Shown here: piece by piece, positions 12,709 to 26,100 of the stretch | Layout: each line of letters opens with the position of its first letter | Position numbering within the stretch: position 1 is the stretch's first letter | DNA from: Chamaea fasciata | Taxonomy: Eukaryota > Chordata > Aves > Passeriformes > Sylviidae | DNA length: 64,000 nt | NCBI GenBank assembly: GCA_029207755.1 | Contig: JARCOQ010000008.1 | Span: 28,943,021 to 29,007,020 of the forward strand | Reading direction: 5' to 3' | Program-made: the position numbers and the translations under genes | Notes under the pieces: model-generated | Seen by the model: only the letters and a program-made list of their open reading frames with translations | Databases searched by the model: none | Told to the model about the DNA's origin: nothing

Positions 12709-15700
12709 CTGCAGACAGAAAGGAGGAGAATTGACTTAATATGTCAGCCACAAATTTCAAAAGCACTTTAGTTTTCAGTGAAATCTGGATGCCTGACAGC
12801 AGCCAGCCTATGAAAGTGCAGAGCCAAATCCCACTCTGTGCACAGCCACTGCTCTCTAGTGACTGCAACCAGCAGCATCCCAAGCACAAAGCACAACATG
12901 GCTGTCAGACAAAGCTCACCACCAGATTCACTGCAAGCTACCTTGAGTAGCAGCAAAAGGACAAAGTTTATTTTGGATTCTCTTTGAGGTGGATAAGACA
13001 AGAAATGTGTGTTTGCTTCAGACGTGGTCTCCATCTCGTAATTTGCCTGAAACTAGATAAAATGCAGATGAAGCTAGAAGTGCAAAATCTGTTGGGCATG
13101 GAGAAGCACTTGAAGTTCTCCAAGGGGTGCTTTGTAGTGGAACACATTCCAATAGAGACAGTAAAATCTGCAAGGTTGCCAAGAAGCTGCTTTACAGAAG
13201 CAGTCAATCTACACTACAGTAGGGCCAGTAATAGAAGGGTGCAGCCTCATCTGTGGTGATGTGACTACTAAAGAAGTTCACTTTAAGAAACTGGTTCCTT
13301 GAATTGGTTTGACATGTTTAAATATTAGTATAGATGGCTCAAAGTTGTCTTGCTCTTGTTTCAGGAACCATCATCAGTCTCAGCCTCACTTTCTGAAATG
13401 CTACTGCAATCTGTTTTCCCAATATTAAATAGTTTCCACTACTGACTCATCTCTGGTTGCTTTCCCAGTGCATGCAATACTTAAGACAGCCTTATACCTG
13501 TGCATAAACATCATGCTGGAAATAGAAATCACTGTCATCTAAGAGAAGAGGATGAAACAGCAGAGAAATTGTGCAGGACTGATCTGAAGATGTCTGTTGC
13601 TTGGGAGTTTGTGGTCAAAAAAGATGGAGATTTATTTCATTACCCAAATACTTTTAAAGGACACAGCTCTGGGGTTTTAAAGAACCAGTTCTGCATTATG
13701 AGCAGGATAAATTAAATGATGGGACAGATTTTTCTCTCATCTCTGATTTTCAAAGGAAGCCAACTCAGGAGGCAATTATTATCTGTGCACTATCTACATG
13801 CATACAAAGTTTCATTCTGAAATACAAACATGTGCCAAAATCAGCATCATCCAATACTTGCATATATTATAAAATATGGTAGATGATCTTCATCCTTTGC
13901 TTATAAGCCATCTGTTAAGTTAGTGAATTTTCTATCTCGTGAAAAACTGGGGTGAATACTTAATCAACTACCCAGAAGAATTTTAGAATAAAATCTCTCC
14001 AGACTTTGTCACAGGTCACATATTCTTAGTATTGTCTCCTCTGAGCTCATTTTCACTCAGTCACACACAGAATATTGGAAGTATTACAGTAAACCACAGT
14101 GCTTCTGCATGTGGGAACAGCACTACATTCAAATAAGAACAGGTAGAGCTAAAGCCCAAGCAGACAAAGCCTTCTCTTAGAGGACAAAGGGCACTGGACT
14201 GCCTTCCTGGTCCAACTTTGGAATGTCTAACCTGACAGGGTCCTTGCCTGGCATTCTGACATTGAAACTGTTAGTGGTGACAAACGATGTCGTGATGTCG
14301 AATCAGAAACACACCCGGGATAAAAGCTGCTTCATGAAAAGCAGAACAATGCCTTTGTATTTCTCTTGTAAGTAACCAGATGAACAGAGTAAGTGTTCTG
14401 CATGGAAAAGCAAAATGAGGACTCCTTTACCATGTCCTCAAATTTTACCAGGGTTCTTACTCACCTCAGCTCCCAACAAAACTGGCTATTTTTTAGCATT
14501 ATTCAAATAATAGTCAATTCACTTACAGAACAGCCTTTTCATTAGAACCCAGAAAAAGGACATAAGTATATCAGCCCTTAGGAATAACCTGTATCAAGAT
14601 TCTAAGCTACATCCATAGTACTTATATTTTGATGTAATAAAAACAACTCTCCCAGTAGTGAAACTTTCCCTTCTCCAGAGGCAGAACAGTCAAATCCCCA
14701 GGACAGTTTGGCAGCAGGAACAATAACAAAAAATACCTTTCTGCTGGCATGTTATGCCTGAAGAAAGGAAATTTTCCCCTGGCTCATTTATTAAAAGCTT
14801 TCTGGACAAATCACAAAGCTATCCTAAAACCAAACAGTACTCAGAGAATAGTTATGCTAAAGTCATCATCATATTGTTCTTAAACTCAGCAGAAAGAGGT
14901 TCAATTAAACTTTGGGAGGAAAAAAAAAACCCACACAGAAAGAAATATGAATAAAAAGTTACTTAAAGCAGTCATATTTATTCCTGAAATTGAAAAAGAA
15001 GCTAGCTAGAAGTATTTTCAAAAGATAAAGTAAGTTGGAGTTACACACTGAAGTGTTGTCTGAGAGCACAAGAAGTCATTTATAAGGCTTTGGTGAGGAC
15101 AGAACTAAAACACAAGAATTTTACTCTCAGGGAAGTTGGCAGTAAATCAGTGAAAATTCAGAAAGAAACTTAAACATAGAGGGAGAACAAATGGAGAAAA
15201 GAACCATCTTGAAAAAGCTGGGAAAAAAGCTTTAATGGTAGATTTGAAGAGAAGAGTAAGAGCTCGGATGAAATTCACGGTTCAGTCAGGTAGCTCTTAT
15301 TTGTCTCTATGAATATGAAAAAACTACTCATCCTTACAGATGGTAAGAAGTAATTACAGACAGTGCAGAATATACATCATCTGTCTTCTGTCTCACTTGA
15401 CCTGAAGGAGAGGTCAACCTGTGTAATGCTTGGAAAATGTTTTGAATTGGTACGTAGTCAAAGCTGATAAATATTCTTGGTATCTAAAGTAGTACTTGGA
15501 TGTAGCATTGTACAGGAAGGTGTTGTAAGACTTTCAGTTCTCAGTTAGTGTGGACTCCTTGGAGATTGGGGAAGGCAAACAGGACATCACACAGCCTGCC
15601 CATCAAGGGATGGCCAGCCTGGAAGGGAGCAGGTTCTGCTGCCTTCCTTTTTTGTTCTTATTTGTTTCTCAAAGCAGCCTTCCCTTCATGTTTCTTATGA

Positions 15701-18700
15701 TTCATAACCTGGTCTTCACATCCATTATTTCACCAAGATAAATATTCTTTCCTTACTATTCTTCTCAAATTAATTTTGGTTTGTTATCATTGTCATGCTT
15801 GGAAGACAAATTGCATTTGATATTTTCTAGTGAACTTTATCCATCCTGTTCCATGTGATTTTTAGTTTTATAGAGTTCTGCAAAAGTGCTGTATTTTGAA
15901 CAGTACTGGGATTGCTCACAGCATACTGCTTTTTTCTCTGTCCTAGTAGAGTTCAGTTGTGAATATAAAGAGCTTTATATTCCAAACATGGAGAGCAGAT
16001 GCTAATACACCTTTTAGTTTTAAAACAGAATTGGTCTGCCTGCCTCCAAGTATATACTGTGAATATACTATTTTCTTCATGTGGCCAGTTGATGAAAGAC
16101 TCTACCATGTCATTTTGCCAAAAGCACTGTAATGTCTGCTTGGAGTAATATTCCACAACTTTCTCCTTTATTTGATCAGAGATATAAATATGAGGGGTTT
16201 GTAGTATGTAGCTAGGTGGTAGACAGGAAGGAAATGTTTGCATTTGAGTGGACATCACAAACAGCCAATCTGATCCTTAAGTAAAATAATAACCCTAGGA
16301 GTGTACATGGAACTATCAACATTAAAAGACTGTTTATAATCCTTTTGCATTCGTATCAAAATGGTATATAAACAGTTATGTCTCACAATCCTGTGCAAGA
16401 CAGAAAAGCTTAAACTATAGTGACATGTTTCAGCAGCCTGGAATGAAAATCGTGTCCTTGTGTCTTCTGAGTAATATACAATGTGTCTAATTTTTAATAT
16501 TATGAGAGTTTCTTGTGCTTCTTTTACACAGACTCATCACTGCTGTTTGATTTAAGAGCAGAGTTAATGCACTGACTCTCACAATCCTAATGGTTTGAAA
16601 TCCAGCTAACTAAGAAAAAACCCTACCTACATGGTCATATCAAGCCAATTGCAGTTAGAAGCTTGGATGCAATGTAAACATGATTATACCTGAACAGGGA
16701 CAGACATATGAATTCAATGGGAAGAATGGCCAATATAAAATAAACGACTTGAAAAAAAGGCAGGGGGGCACAGTGCATCACAGAAAGATGAGGTTTATTT
16801 ATCTCTAGGCTTTGTTTTCCAGGAGACAACAGTGTTCTGATTAGAACATGGCTACCTAAATGGAGACCATCCATATATCTGTGCTTCATGAGCTGTAAGT
16901 CATTTGAAAATCAACCCAAAGTCAGTCATCTGAGACAGGAAGATACTGTGTATGTGAAGATAACTGAGTATAACTACATCAGTCAATGTCTAAGGGTGCA
17001 ACAGGAGGAAGGGTACCTTGGAATATGCACATGAAACGACTGACTCAGAGTTGCTCCTGAGCTGCAAGGCAATTCTTGCACAGCCAGAGATTTTACTCAC
17101 ATCTGCAAAGGAGGGACTTCAGCATAGCCTTCAGACAGAGAAACAAATTATGTCCAATGGGAGAGTGTCAGAACCTTTGCTCACATGTTTTGTGTTGTAA
17201 ATAAAGCACTGCACTTTCTATTCTAGACATGGAGTTATTGGGAAGGGGATCAACCCAGGCTGTGGGAACATACCAATCTCAAGGTCATAGTTCATTTGCC
17301 CTGCCACCTTTTTCAGTTAGCCCATTTACTCTGAATAGCTAAAGGAAAACAGAGATCATGGGCAAATAATTAATTTTAAAATAATCCTGGAGCAAACAGC
17401 TTTATGGCAAAGTATGCTACTCTTTGTAATCACACACACACACACAAAGATGGATAGCCTGGGAGAGTCTGAGGAAAAAAAAAACCAAACAAAACAACAA
17501 TTGCACTTCAGGAGAAAAAGAGGTGATCAAGAGTTAAGGTGAATAAATTTTTCTAGTGTTTTACAGATATAGGTCTAAATGGAAAGAGTCCTTAGCCAAA
17601 GCATGTAGTGCCTGGATTTCTGAAATGATTTAGAATTGAAGCAAAACACTTTGAGCCTAACTTAGATATTGAGAGCAAGTTAAGAAAGAAAACTCGACTC
17701 TTCAGCTGTGTCATCAGGTCAGGGTACTGTCCCTGCAGGATGATGCCATACCATTACGCTCAGAGCAGAAGCTTGTGCAAGAGGTGTGGGGGCAGCACAG
17801 GATTCAGCACAGGGCAGCAGCTGCACAGCTGTGTGACACAGCCCAGGTAGCTCACCTGGCACAGCCGTGTGACACGGCCCAGATATCTTACCTGGGCTCA
17901 GTGATGCCACCACCAGCAGCACAGCCATGTGACACAGCCCAGGTAACCCACCTGGCACAGTTGTGTGACACGGCCCAGGTATCTCACCCGGCACAGCTGT
18001 GTGACACGGCCCAGGTAACTCACCTGGCACAGCTGTGTGACACGGCCCAGGTATCTCACCTGGCACAGCTGTGTGACACGGCCCAGGTATCTCACCTGGC
18101 ACAGCTGTGTGATATGGCCCAGGTATCACACCTGGCACAGCTGTGTGACACGGCCCAGGTATCTCACCTGGCACAGCTGTGTGATATGGCCCAGGTATCT
18201 CACCTGGCATAGCTGTGTGACACGGCCCAGGTATCTCACCTGGCACAGCTGTGTGATATGGCCCAGGTATCTCACCTGGCACAGCTGTGTGATACGGCCC
18301 AGGTATCTCACCTGGCATAGCTGTGTGACACGGCCCAGGTATCTCACCTGGCACAGCTGTGTGACACCAGCGCACCCTGCTGGACATTTTTCAGAACTGC
18401 GGCACCACAGACGCAGCTCAGCGCGCCCTTCGTGCACTCGGTGCTCCTGTAAAGGATTTTCCTCAGGTTTTCCAGAGGGTTGTATGAGGGTGATTGAGAG
18501 CCCTTCGGGGTGTCAGTGCGTTCATGCAGGGGTTGCGGAGCAGGGGATTCCTTACCATTGAGAAGCCATGTGATGTGGGGCACAGGGACCCCTCCCACAC
18601 AGCACTGCAGCACAAAGTCTTGCCCTTCGCTCACAGTGCATTCTTTCAAGACACTGGAAAAGCACGGAGCAACCTCTTCAACCTTAGGCCCTTGAAAACG

Positions 18701-21700
18701 AGAATGAAAACAGTTCCTTCAACTGAAATTGATGAAATTAGATTTACCACTTAGAATCTTTTTCTAAGTGTGCTTAGATGACATGGCTGGGCTAACCACA
18801 GTGTAATGTTTAATTGGGGGATAGAAATAATTTTGAGCAGCAGACTGGTATAAAGAAGGCATTCTTCTCTCATCTTTAAGGCAGGCATTGCTGGGCCTCA
18901 AACTCTGTTTTAGGTGGTGACTTTCTATGCCAGAACCCAGCATTTGCAGCCCTTCACTAGAAGTATATGCAGCATATTAGCAGAGAGCTCAGCACAAAGA
19001 AGAGGATAGATAATTCTCTCCTCTTGTCATCTTCCAATCCCTCTCCCAGTGAGAAACAGTGTGACTTTAGGGTGCAGTTTATAGATCTCTCATGAGACAG
19101 TAAGAAATTATCTTGAGTATCCTGGTTTAAGTTCAGGCACAACAAATGGAGAAAAATAGCATGAACACGAACATAGATCCAGAACATAACTTAAAACCAG
19201 GTGAAAACACCAGAACTGAGGACAGGATTTGCTAGACCCAACAAAAATTTCAACCAGACCAGTAATACACTGCCTGCAAGCTTAAAATAATTTATCACTG
19301 GGACCTTAAAATAATTTATCACTGGGACATGTTCTTGAATTTAGCAAATCACAATTCTTACTCCTTTCCTTTTCTTCTTACTCACTTTGCTGCGCAAAAT
19401 TGGCTTGTATTCAAAAAACATTTCAGATTTGGGGTGTAGAAATGCAAAGGAACTTCAAAAAACCTAAATGCAGAACAACAACAATAAACCCATGACAACC
19501 TGTATTAAATACAGGCATTAATAGAAACCTGAGTAGAGAACAGGCCTGTGTACAAAATGTATTGAGGTGGTTTTAGCTACACAAACAACAAAATCCACAG
19601 TATGTCAGAAGGGAAACTGATGCAGAAAGTGGCTTTATACACACCACTTTATTCTCAGAGGTAGGAATCAGAATTAACCTGCACTGAGAAGTCAAATAAA
19701 AATTATGTAGTAGCCACCCTCTCACAGCTTAAAAAAATCCAGCCAGTTTCCAAAGTGCAGATGGGCTCACAAGAACTTACTTCTGACGGTTAACAACCAG
19801 CTGATGGAAGTCTGGCCTTTGGGGTTGACAGCTGTACAGCTATAGGATCCACTGTCCCTCAAGTAAGCTTTCTTTATCCATAGGCAATGAATTCCATCTT
19901 CCTCATCTATTTGGACATCTTCTCCAGCTTTAATAGGTCGGCCTTCTTTGAACCACTCCACATCTGGTTTTGGCTTCCCTGAAACTAGACAATCAGACAT
20001 TTGGATTTTTATGGACAAGTATTCATAATTACTATTATTTAGTATATATTTATTTAGTATTATTTACTTTATTATAAATTAGGTACACTTTACACATACA
20101 TAATTATATAAACCTTAATGGGCAATACATGAAACTGTTGTCAGAAAGTTTGATACTCTGATCTTCTAAAACTTCTTGGCCAGTCCATCTCTTAAAATAA
20201 CGAATATTTGGTAACATGTAAAACCATATCTGAAGAAAAGCTTCTGTCTAAAATCTGTTCTTCTAAATGAAACAGACAAAATGGATATGAAACTGAAACA
20301 GAGAAGGTTCTGTCCAAACAAAAACCCTTCCTTACTCAGCCCCGGCACAGGTTGCCCAGAGAGGCTGTGGACTTTCCCCACCCTGCAGATATTCAAAGGT
20401 CACCCAGGTACAGTCCTGGACCTGCCTGAGGTGAGGCTGCATGAGCAGGGAGAAGGGCCAGGGAAAGCAGCCCTGGTCACCATCTGCAGAGAGGATTCTC
20501 AGGAAAGTTTCTCGGATTATTTATTCAAGTGCATTAGGCACATCCCACTGTGATTTCCTGCAGACACCTTGCCTTGCATGTAAGAGTTTGTGCTTTGGGT
20601 CCAAAGCCAAATGATAAGGCATTCACTGGCTTCAATAAAAACTGGATGAGCTCCCTGTTTCTCTATGATAGGGACTGTATTTCCCTACCAAACAGGGTCA
20701 TTAATTAGTTAAAGCTTGCAAAGTGTGTGAGATTCTCTGACAGAAAACAATTCATGTTTTTAGTAATATACCTGAAAAATAAACTGTTGAAAATGTGCCA
20801 GGACCTTTGGAATCTTTTCTCCACTCCAAACACTCTAGACTTGTGATAGAAATTATATTCTGTACTCATGGGGCAAGACTCATCAAGAAAGGAAATAAAT
20901 TACTATGATGTTGTGTGGTTGGGTTTTTTTTTTTGCCTCTAGAGAAACAAAAAACCAATTTCTCTCTCAATTATGTGAACACTTTAAAGTGTGTTATTTT
21001 TAAAAAAGGCAGAAAAATGTTTCCAGATCATTTTCTAAAATTGCAATTTAAAAAAAGAGTAGTGTTCCAAATCTACTACCCAGATTCAGCAAAATGCAAC
21101 TCTCATTACTCTTTTAAGAGGTTAAAACCCATTCTGATTCTGTGGAACAAACTCTAAACCTCCCTTTTAATTCCCACTTTATCATTTCAGCTGTTAGGAA
21201 ACACTCAGATCAGGCTGACCAAATATGAGACATAAAAATAGATGCCACTAGGGACATGCCGTGACTGATTGTATTTTCTCCTCTGATATTCTTTTGGCTC
21301 AAGGGCAGTGTCACTAATTACACTTCTGGAAAGTGTACCATCCATTTTCTCTCTTGCATCCTCATATAAGAGGGCCTAAAACGACCTCCTAGCAGCATTG
21401 GTTACATCTGGGGACACCCCAGATGAGAGAGGAGATGGACACCATGGCATAGGATGGTTGGAAAATTTCACTGTGTTGTGGAAACAGTGTTGGATTCTGC
21501 ATCTGTTTCCAAAAGGCTTTAGGAGGAGAACAACTTCCAAAGAAGTAGAAATTGCTTTCCGCTTCTCCACATCAAAAGGGAACCCCCTTCTGACTAAATC
21601 CAGGGGCTCAAATAATTTTCATCCCTTTACCTTTGCTCTTGAATTTAATCTCCTGGCCTTCTGATGCTTCCAGGCTCTGTGGATGGATCTCAAACTGAGG

Positions 21701-23108
21701 GGGAATTCCCAGGGGCTCCCTCTTCTCCTCCATTACAGCCTCCCAGGCTCCAGACTTGTTTTCTGCTTCTCTGGTCCTGGGACTGACGTGCCCTGTCAGA
21801 GATGGAGTTTGTTGAGCTGACATCAAGAGCTGCACACCCCTTTTCCTGTTTTCACTCTGTCTGATGGAAGGGGCCTGGGATTCTGGTTGCAGTTTGACAG
21901 ATTGTAGTGTGATGGTGCTTGAAGTTTTCTGCAAGACCTGAGGTCCCTTTTTTCCTTCCTTGTGTTCTGTGTTGGTTTCTTGGTGCTGTCCTTGCTTACT
22001 TTCTTTGCCTTCTCTGGTGATATAAAAGGACTCTTTCTTTGCTGGCACCCTGTCTTTGGTTTCAACCATGAGTTCTGTGCTGCTGGATTTCAGCTCTTTA
22101 GCAATCCCATTGCTGGTGGCCTGTTTGAATTCTGAATTTTCAACAGCTTTAACAGCAAGTGTGGTTGGTTTTGATGGCACGCTGAAGGAAAATGAGAAGT
22201 TTGGAGATACATGACACTGCAAAAAGACTCATTATTATTATCAGTAATTATACAAATATATAAGCCCTTAGCAAGAAGGTGAACTGATTAGCCTTTAGAT
22301 TCTTTCCCACAGATCAAGAACATGGCTCAAAGAGGTGAAGTGAAAAACTTCATAAAATTAAATCAGGGCTCAGACACTATCTCAGCTCAGGAATTTCTGG
22401 ATATAAGTCCACTGCTCAAGTTCTAACACGCTTTGTGAGTCAGACATTAACCTTGCATGCACTGCTTTAGATGGGAAGCAATTACATGAGATCTGAATGA
22501 CCATGATGTAACACTACTTGATGCTTTAATAAACTGAGGTCGTGTACAAGATAGCTCAAAATGTCACATAAAATACTTCCCTAAAGGGAAATGAAAATGC
22601 AAATTGTGAAGCGATTTCACTATTTCTAATTAGGGTGTCTTGTAATCCAGGTAATTTCAAAACAGGACTGATAGGAAACTTGACCAAAGTCTAGGGGAGG
22701 AAGAAGGGGTGTAGGCACATTAAAAACTCGACTGGATGTAACAATATCAGCTATGGATTTAATAGGAGGAGTTTCTAAGGATTATGGTGGAGCTGCTGCT
22801 CAGTACTTTGGGGGCACAAGAGTAGCTGACTAACTGGGGACTTGAATCTAAGACACCTCCATTGAAGGTGACTGCCTTGATCCCTAAGCTATTGCCTGTA
22901 GCACTGTGTCAGTGTCTCACACTTCCATAGAATTACTCCAAGGCAGAATTGGAACACATCTGAAATAAGGGCAGTAATCTCCAGCCCAGTCCTGTTTAGC
23001 TACACTTGGTGTGATTAACTTATTCTCTCAAGGAGACTTGGGATATTTATAGGGGTTCTTTCTTCAGCTGGAGTTTGATGAACTGTAAGATTTTTTCATT
23101 TTACAAAA

Positions 23109-23150
<42 letters not shown>

Positions 23151-26100
23151 TGAATAAATGATGGAGGATGCATAACTACTCTGGAGAACAACATGCATGG
23201 GGAGTTCTGCCTCCAATGCTGCACAGTTTCATTTACACTAAACTTACTCTCAAGCATGTTCCTAAAAATCACGCAGATCTGCGAAACAGAATAGCACAGC
23301 ATTTTCAATTCCACTCTGCAGTTAGGACAGTGTGAGCATGCCATTTAGATTTCTCATCCAGGGCATGTGAGGACAGATTAAACATCCCAATGACTGCAAA
23401 GCAACTGGCCTTCATCAAAGTGTCTTACACAGACAGCCTTGAACTTTTCATTCCTGCATTTTCCATTCATGAAGAAAAGTCATTTTATAAAGTAATTTTA
23501 AAATATTATAGTAATTTAATTTTTAAAATCTTGATAAAGGCCTAAATATTAATTTTTTCTTTCTTGTTACTCTACACCTACTTTTGTGTGCATTTTCAGA
23601 CAACAGCAAAGACCATGGCCGTACCATGTTTAGTTTATGACAGGAAAGAACAACCAGCTCAGTACTGACAAAGTGCACTCAAACTGTTATCTCCAAAAAA
23701 GAAGTTTGACTCTCAGGTACAGCGTACAATTTCTACTCACATAGTTTGCTTTTTTTTTTTTTTAAATTTTCCTTTCTGAACCAGACCAGAACTCTGTACT
23801 TCATAATGTTGCCACCAGTTGCACCAACTGTTTCCTACGAGGCTACCAGGACAACTGCATTGAGCAGCAAGAAAGAATCTTATTCCAAGCAAACATTTTC
23901 TGACTTCCAAATACAGACTGGCCCCCCAAAAATTTATCAGTTTGTGAAGAAAGCACATGCAGTAAACATCAAAATCAGTGCACTGCAATTAAATAGTCAG
24001 AGAAGGTACTCCAGTAAAAACATACCAAGGTGGCTGAGTGTATGTGTCGGTCTTATCTGAACCTGAAATATAAGAGAAGAAACAGGTAAATTATACACAA
24101 AATACTGTCCCAAATTCCTAAATTTTGAAAGATTTTAAGCAGAAAATATGCTTAAGGACCTTCACTCTTCAAATTTTCAATGCACTGAAGTCAAGATTGA
24201 CAATTACCACACCGGAAATTGACATGGACAACAGGAAGCTGTTCAGCTGCAACCGAAGAGGTCTGGGTCCATTTTGAGACATTGCTGCATCATGTTCTCA
24301 CAGCCCTGCAGAACTAAAGGTTCAAGGACCTTCAAAAGCTCTGTGTTGGGGGAGAGAAGTATGGAAGAGATTCCAACTGGGAAGTAGTTTATCAAATCTT
24401 GTGATAATTCCACAGATTTTGTAGAGGTAGAGAAAGACAAACCATCAATCAGTCCTACACCTGAGCACGCTCACAGTGAAACAGCAGCTGTCCTCTGGCT
24501 AAAACACAGAACCAAGTCAACAGGATTAAAACGTCCCAAAACCTGGACACACCTGTAAACATTTACCAACCCATTTGCTGCGTAGAAAGAATTATGATTA
24601 ACACGAATAACACAAAAACTAATGCATTGCATTTTTTCACTTTGCCACACCACTGGGGAATCTGGGAACATGGCTGAGCTATATTGATATTCCAAGGTGC
24701 CTCAACATCTGCATTGATAAAACTGAGCACATATTGACCCACAAGCTGTCTCCTCATTTGTAATCCTTCATGAATTCTCAAAAACCTTGACAGTGTTTCT
24801 TTCTCCTGGGGCCAGCATGAGATAATAAATAGTTGTGAGGAGAGAAATACCATTCTAGGTCAAATACCAGCCACATCTCTCCATTATCCCCTAATTAAGA
24901 TTACAGGATCTTAATTTGTTTTCTCCTGGCCAGACCAAAGCTGCACCTATGCTGTTGTCAGCTGTGAGACTAGAAACTACAGTAGAAAGACATGTAATAA
25001 TTAATTTGCAAGATAACAAATTTTTCAAGTCACCAACAAGCACTTAATAAAAAAAATGCTTTCAGAGACTTTGTCTCCTCTGTCTCAGGGAAAAGACAAA
25101 ATCATGAGATGGATGATATCCTGATTTGCACTGTGTTTTGCAAGCAAAAAGCCACATCCAAATGCTTGGACTTGCCATGCCATTCAGAGTGACCGAAAGA
25201 ATCTATTTACACACAAACAAAATTTGAGGTGAGAGAGGGAAAAAACCCACTGTCCTCATTTCAATAAATTACTGTCAAACAGTAACAGAAATATAGAAAT
25301 TAAAACTGAAAAGACTGGATAAAAGCAGAAAAGGAAGCTTTGTAACTACTGGTTGCAGACAAGACAATACCATGCAACCCTGTCTATTAAAAGAATATTT
25401 CCTCTTCCCTCTTCACCTTCCACTCTGGGAAAAAATATAGCTATTGGAGGAAAATATCTATATATGAGATTACATGTCTTTGAAAGAACATGTACTTCTG
25501 AGCCACTTGATTGTCTGCTTACAACTTGCAGCCACTCTGACAACCTGATTTAATTGATAATGAAAGAATCATGTATTCTATTTTGTGGTTAGGTAAGTGG
25601 AACCATCCAATTAATCAAGGGCATTGCAAAAGAGTGCCCTTTTTACCGACCTGCACTAATCCAAGAAAGAATGGATTATTCAGAGATGTGGTCAGCACCT
25701 GAAGCAAACATATACCACAACTGACTTTGTGACCCCAGTTCCACATCATCTCTCAAGGCAGATGTAGCCATTACAGAACAGAAAGCTCTCCACTTCAGGG
25801 AGAGCAATTAGGGATCGAGTTTTATGTTTAGATAAAAGGCTTATTGAAAGAAACAGGCCTTTCTGTACAACCTCTGTGGAACAGGCAAACTGTTGAAGCT
25901 TCTTCTACAATGGCTCCATCAGATTGGAACTTACAGATAAAAAGTACAGCTTTAATTTGTAGAAAGGTTAGCTGTGGTTCTGAGCATCCCAAACACACAT
26001 CCTCTTGTTATTTATATTCTTGATACCTTACAGAGTGACAGCATTGACGTGAAACTAAAAGTCTTGGAACAAAATCTGACTGCTGCATGCATCTGTACCC

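Larger units (their letters stand above)
12709..18555 (-). other. MYLK: MYLK intron between coding exons 9 and 10
   Basis: This 5.8-kb intron is dominated at its 5' end by the 36-bp minisatellite at 17823-18371. A short CA repeat lies at 17431-17446. The remainder (12709-17820) shows no coding homology, no recognisable transposon and no RNA gene. Confidence 0.85.

Noticed and set aside
17719..18387. 222-codon open frame on the minus strand, and overlapping open frames on the plus strand (17775-18212, 18037-18561)
   Set aside because: They are artefacts of the 36-bp repeat, whose length is a multiple of three so frames stay open. The translations are monotonous 12-residue repeats with no start context or homology.
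18344..18555. Coding extension of exon 9
   Set aside because: The frame is open past the donor, but the human and chicken protein continues with the exon-10 sequence, and the donor at 18556 fits phase. Kept only as a note under the minisatellite finding.
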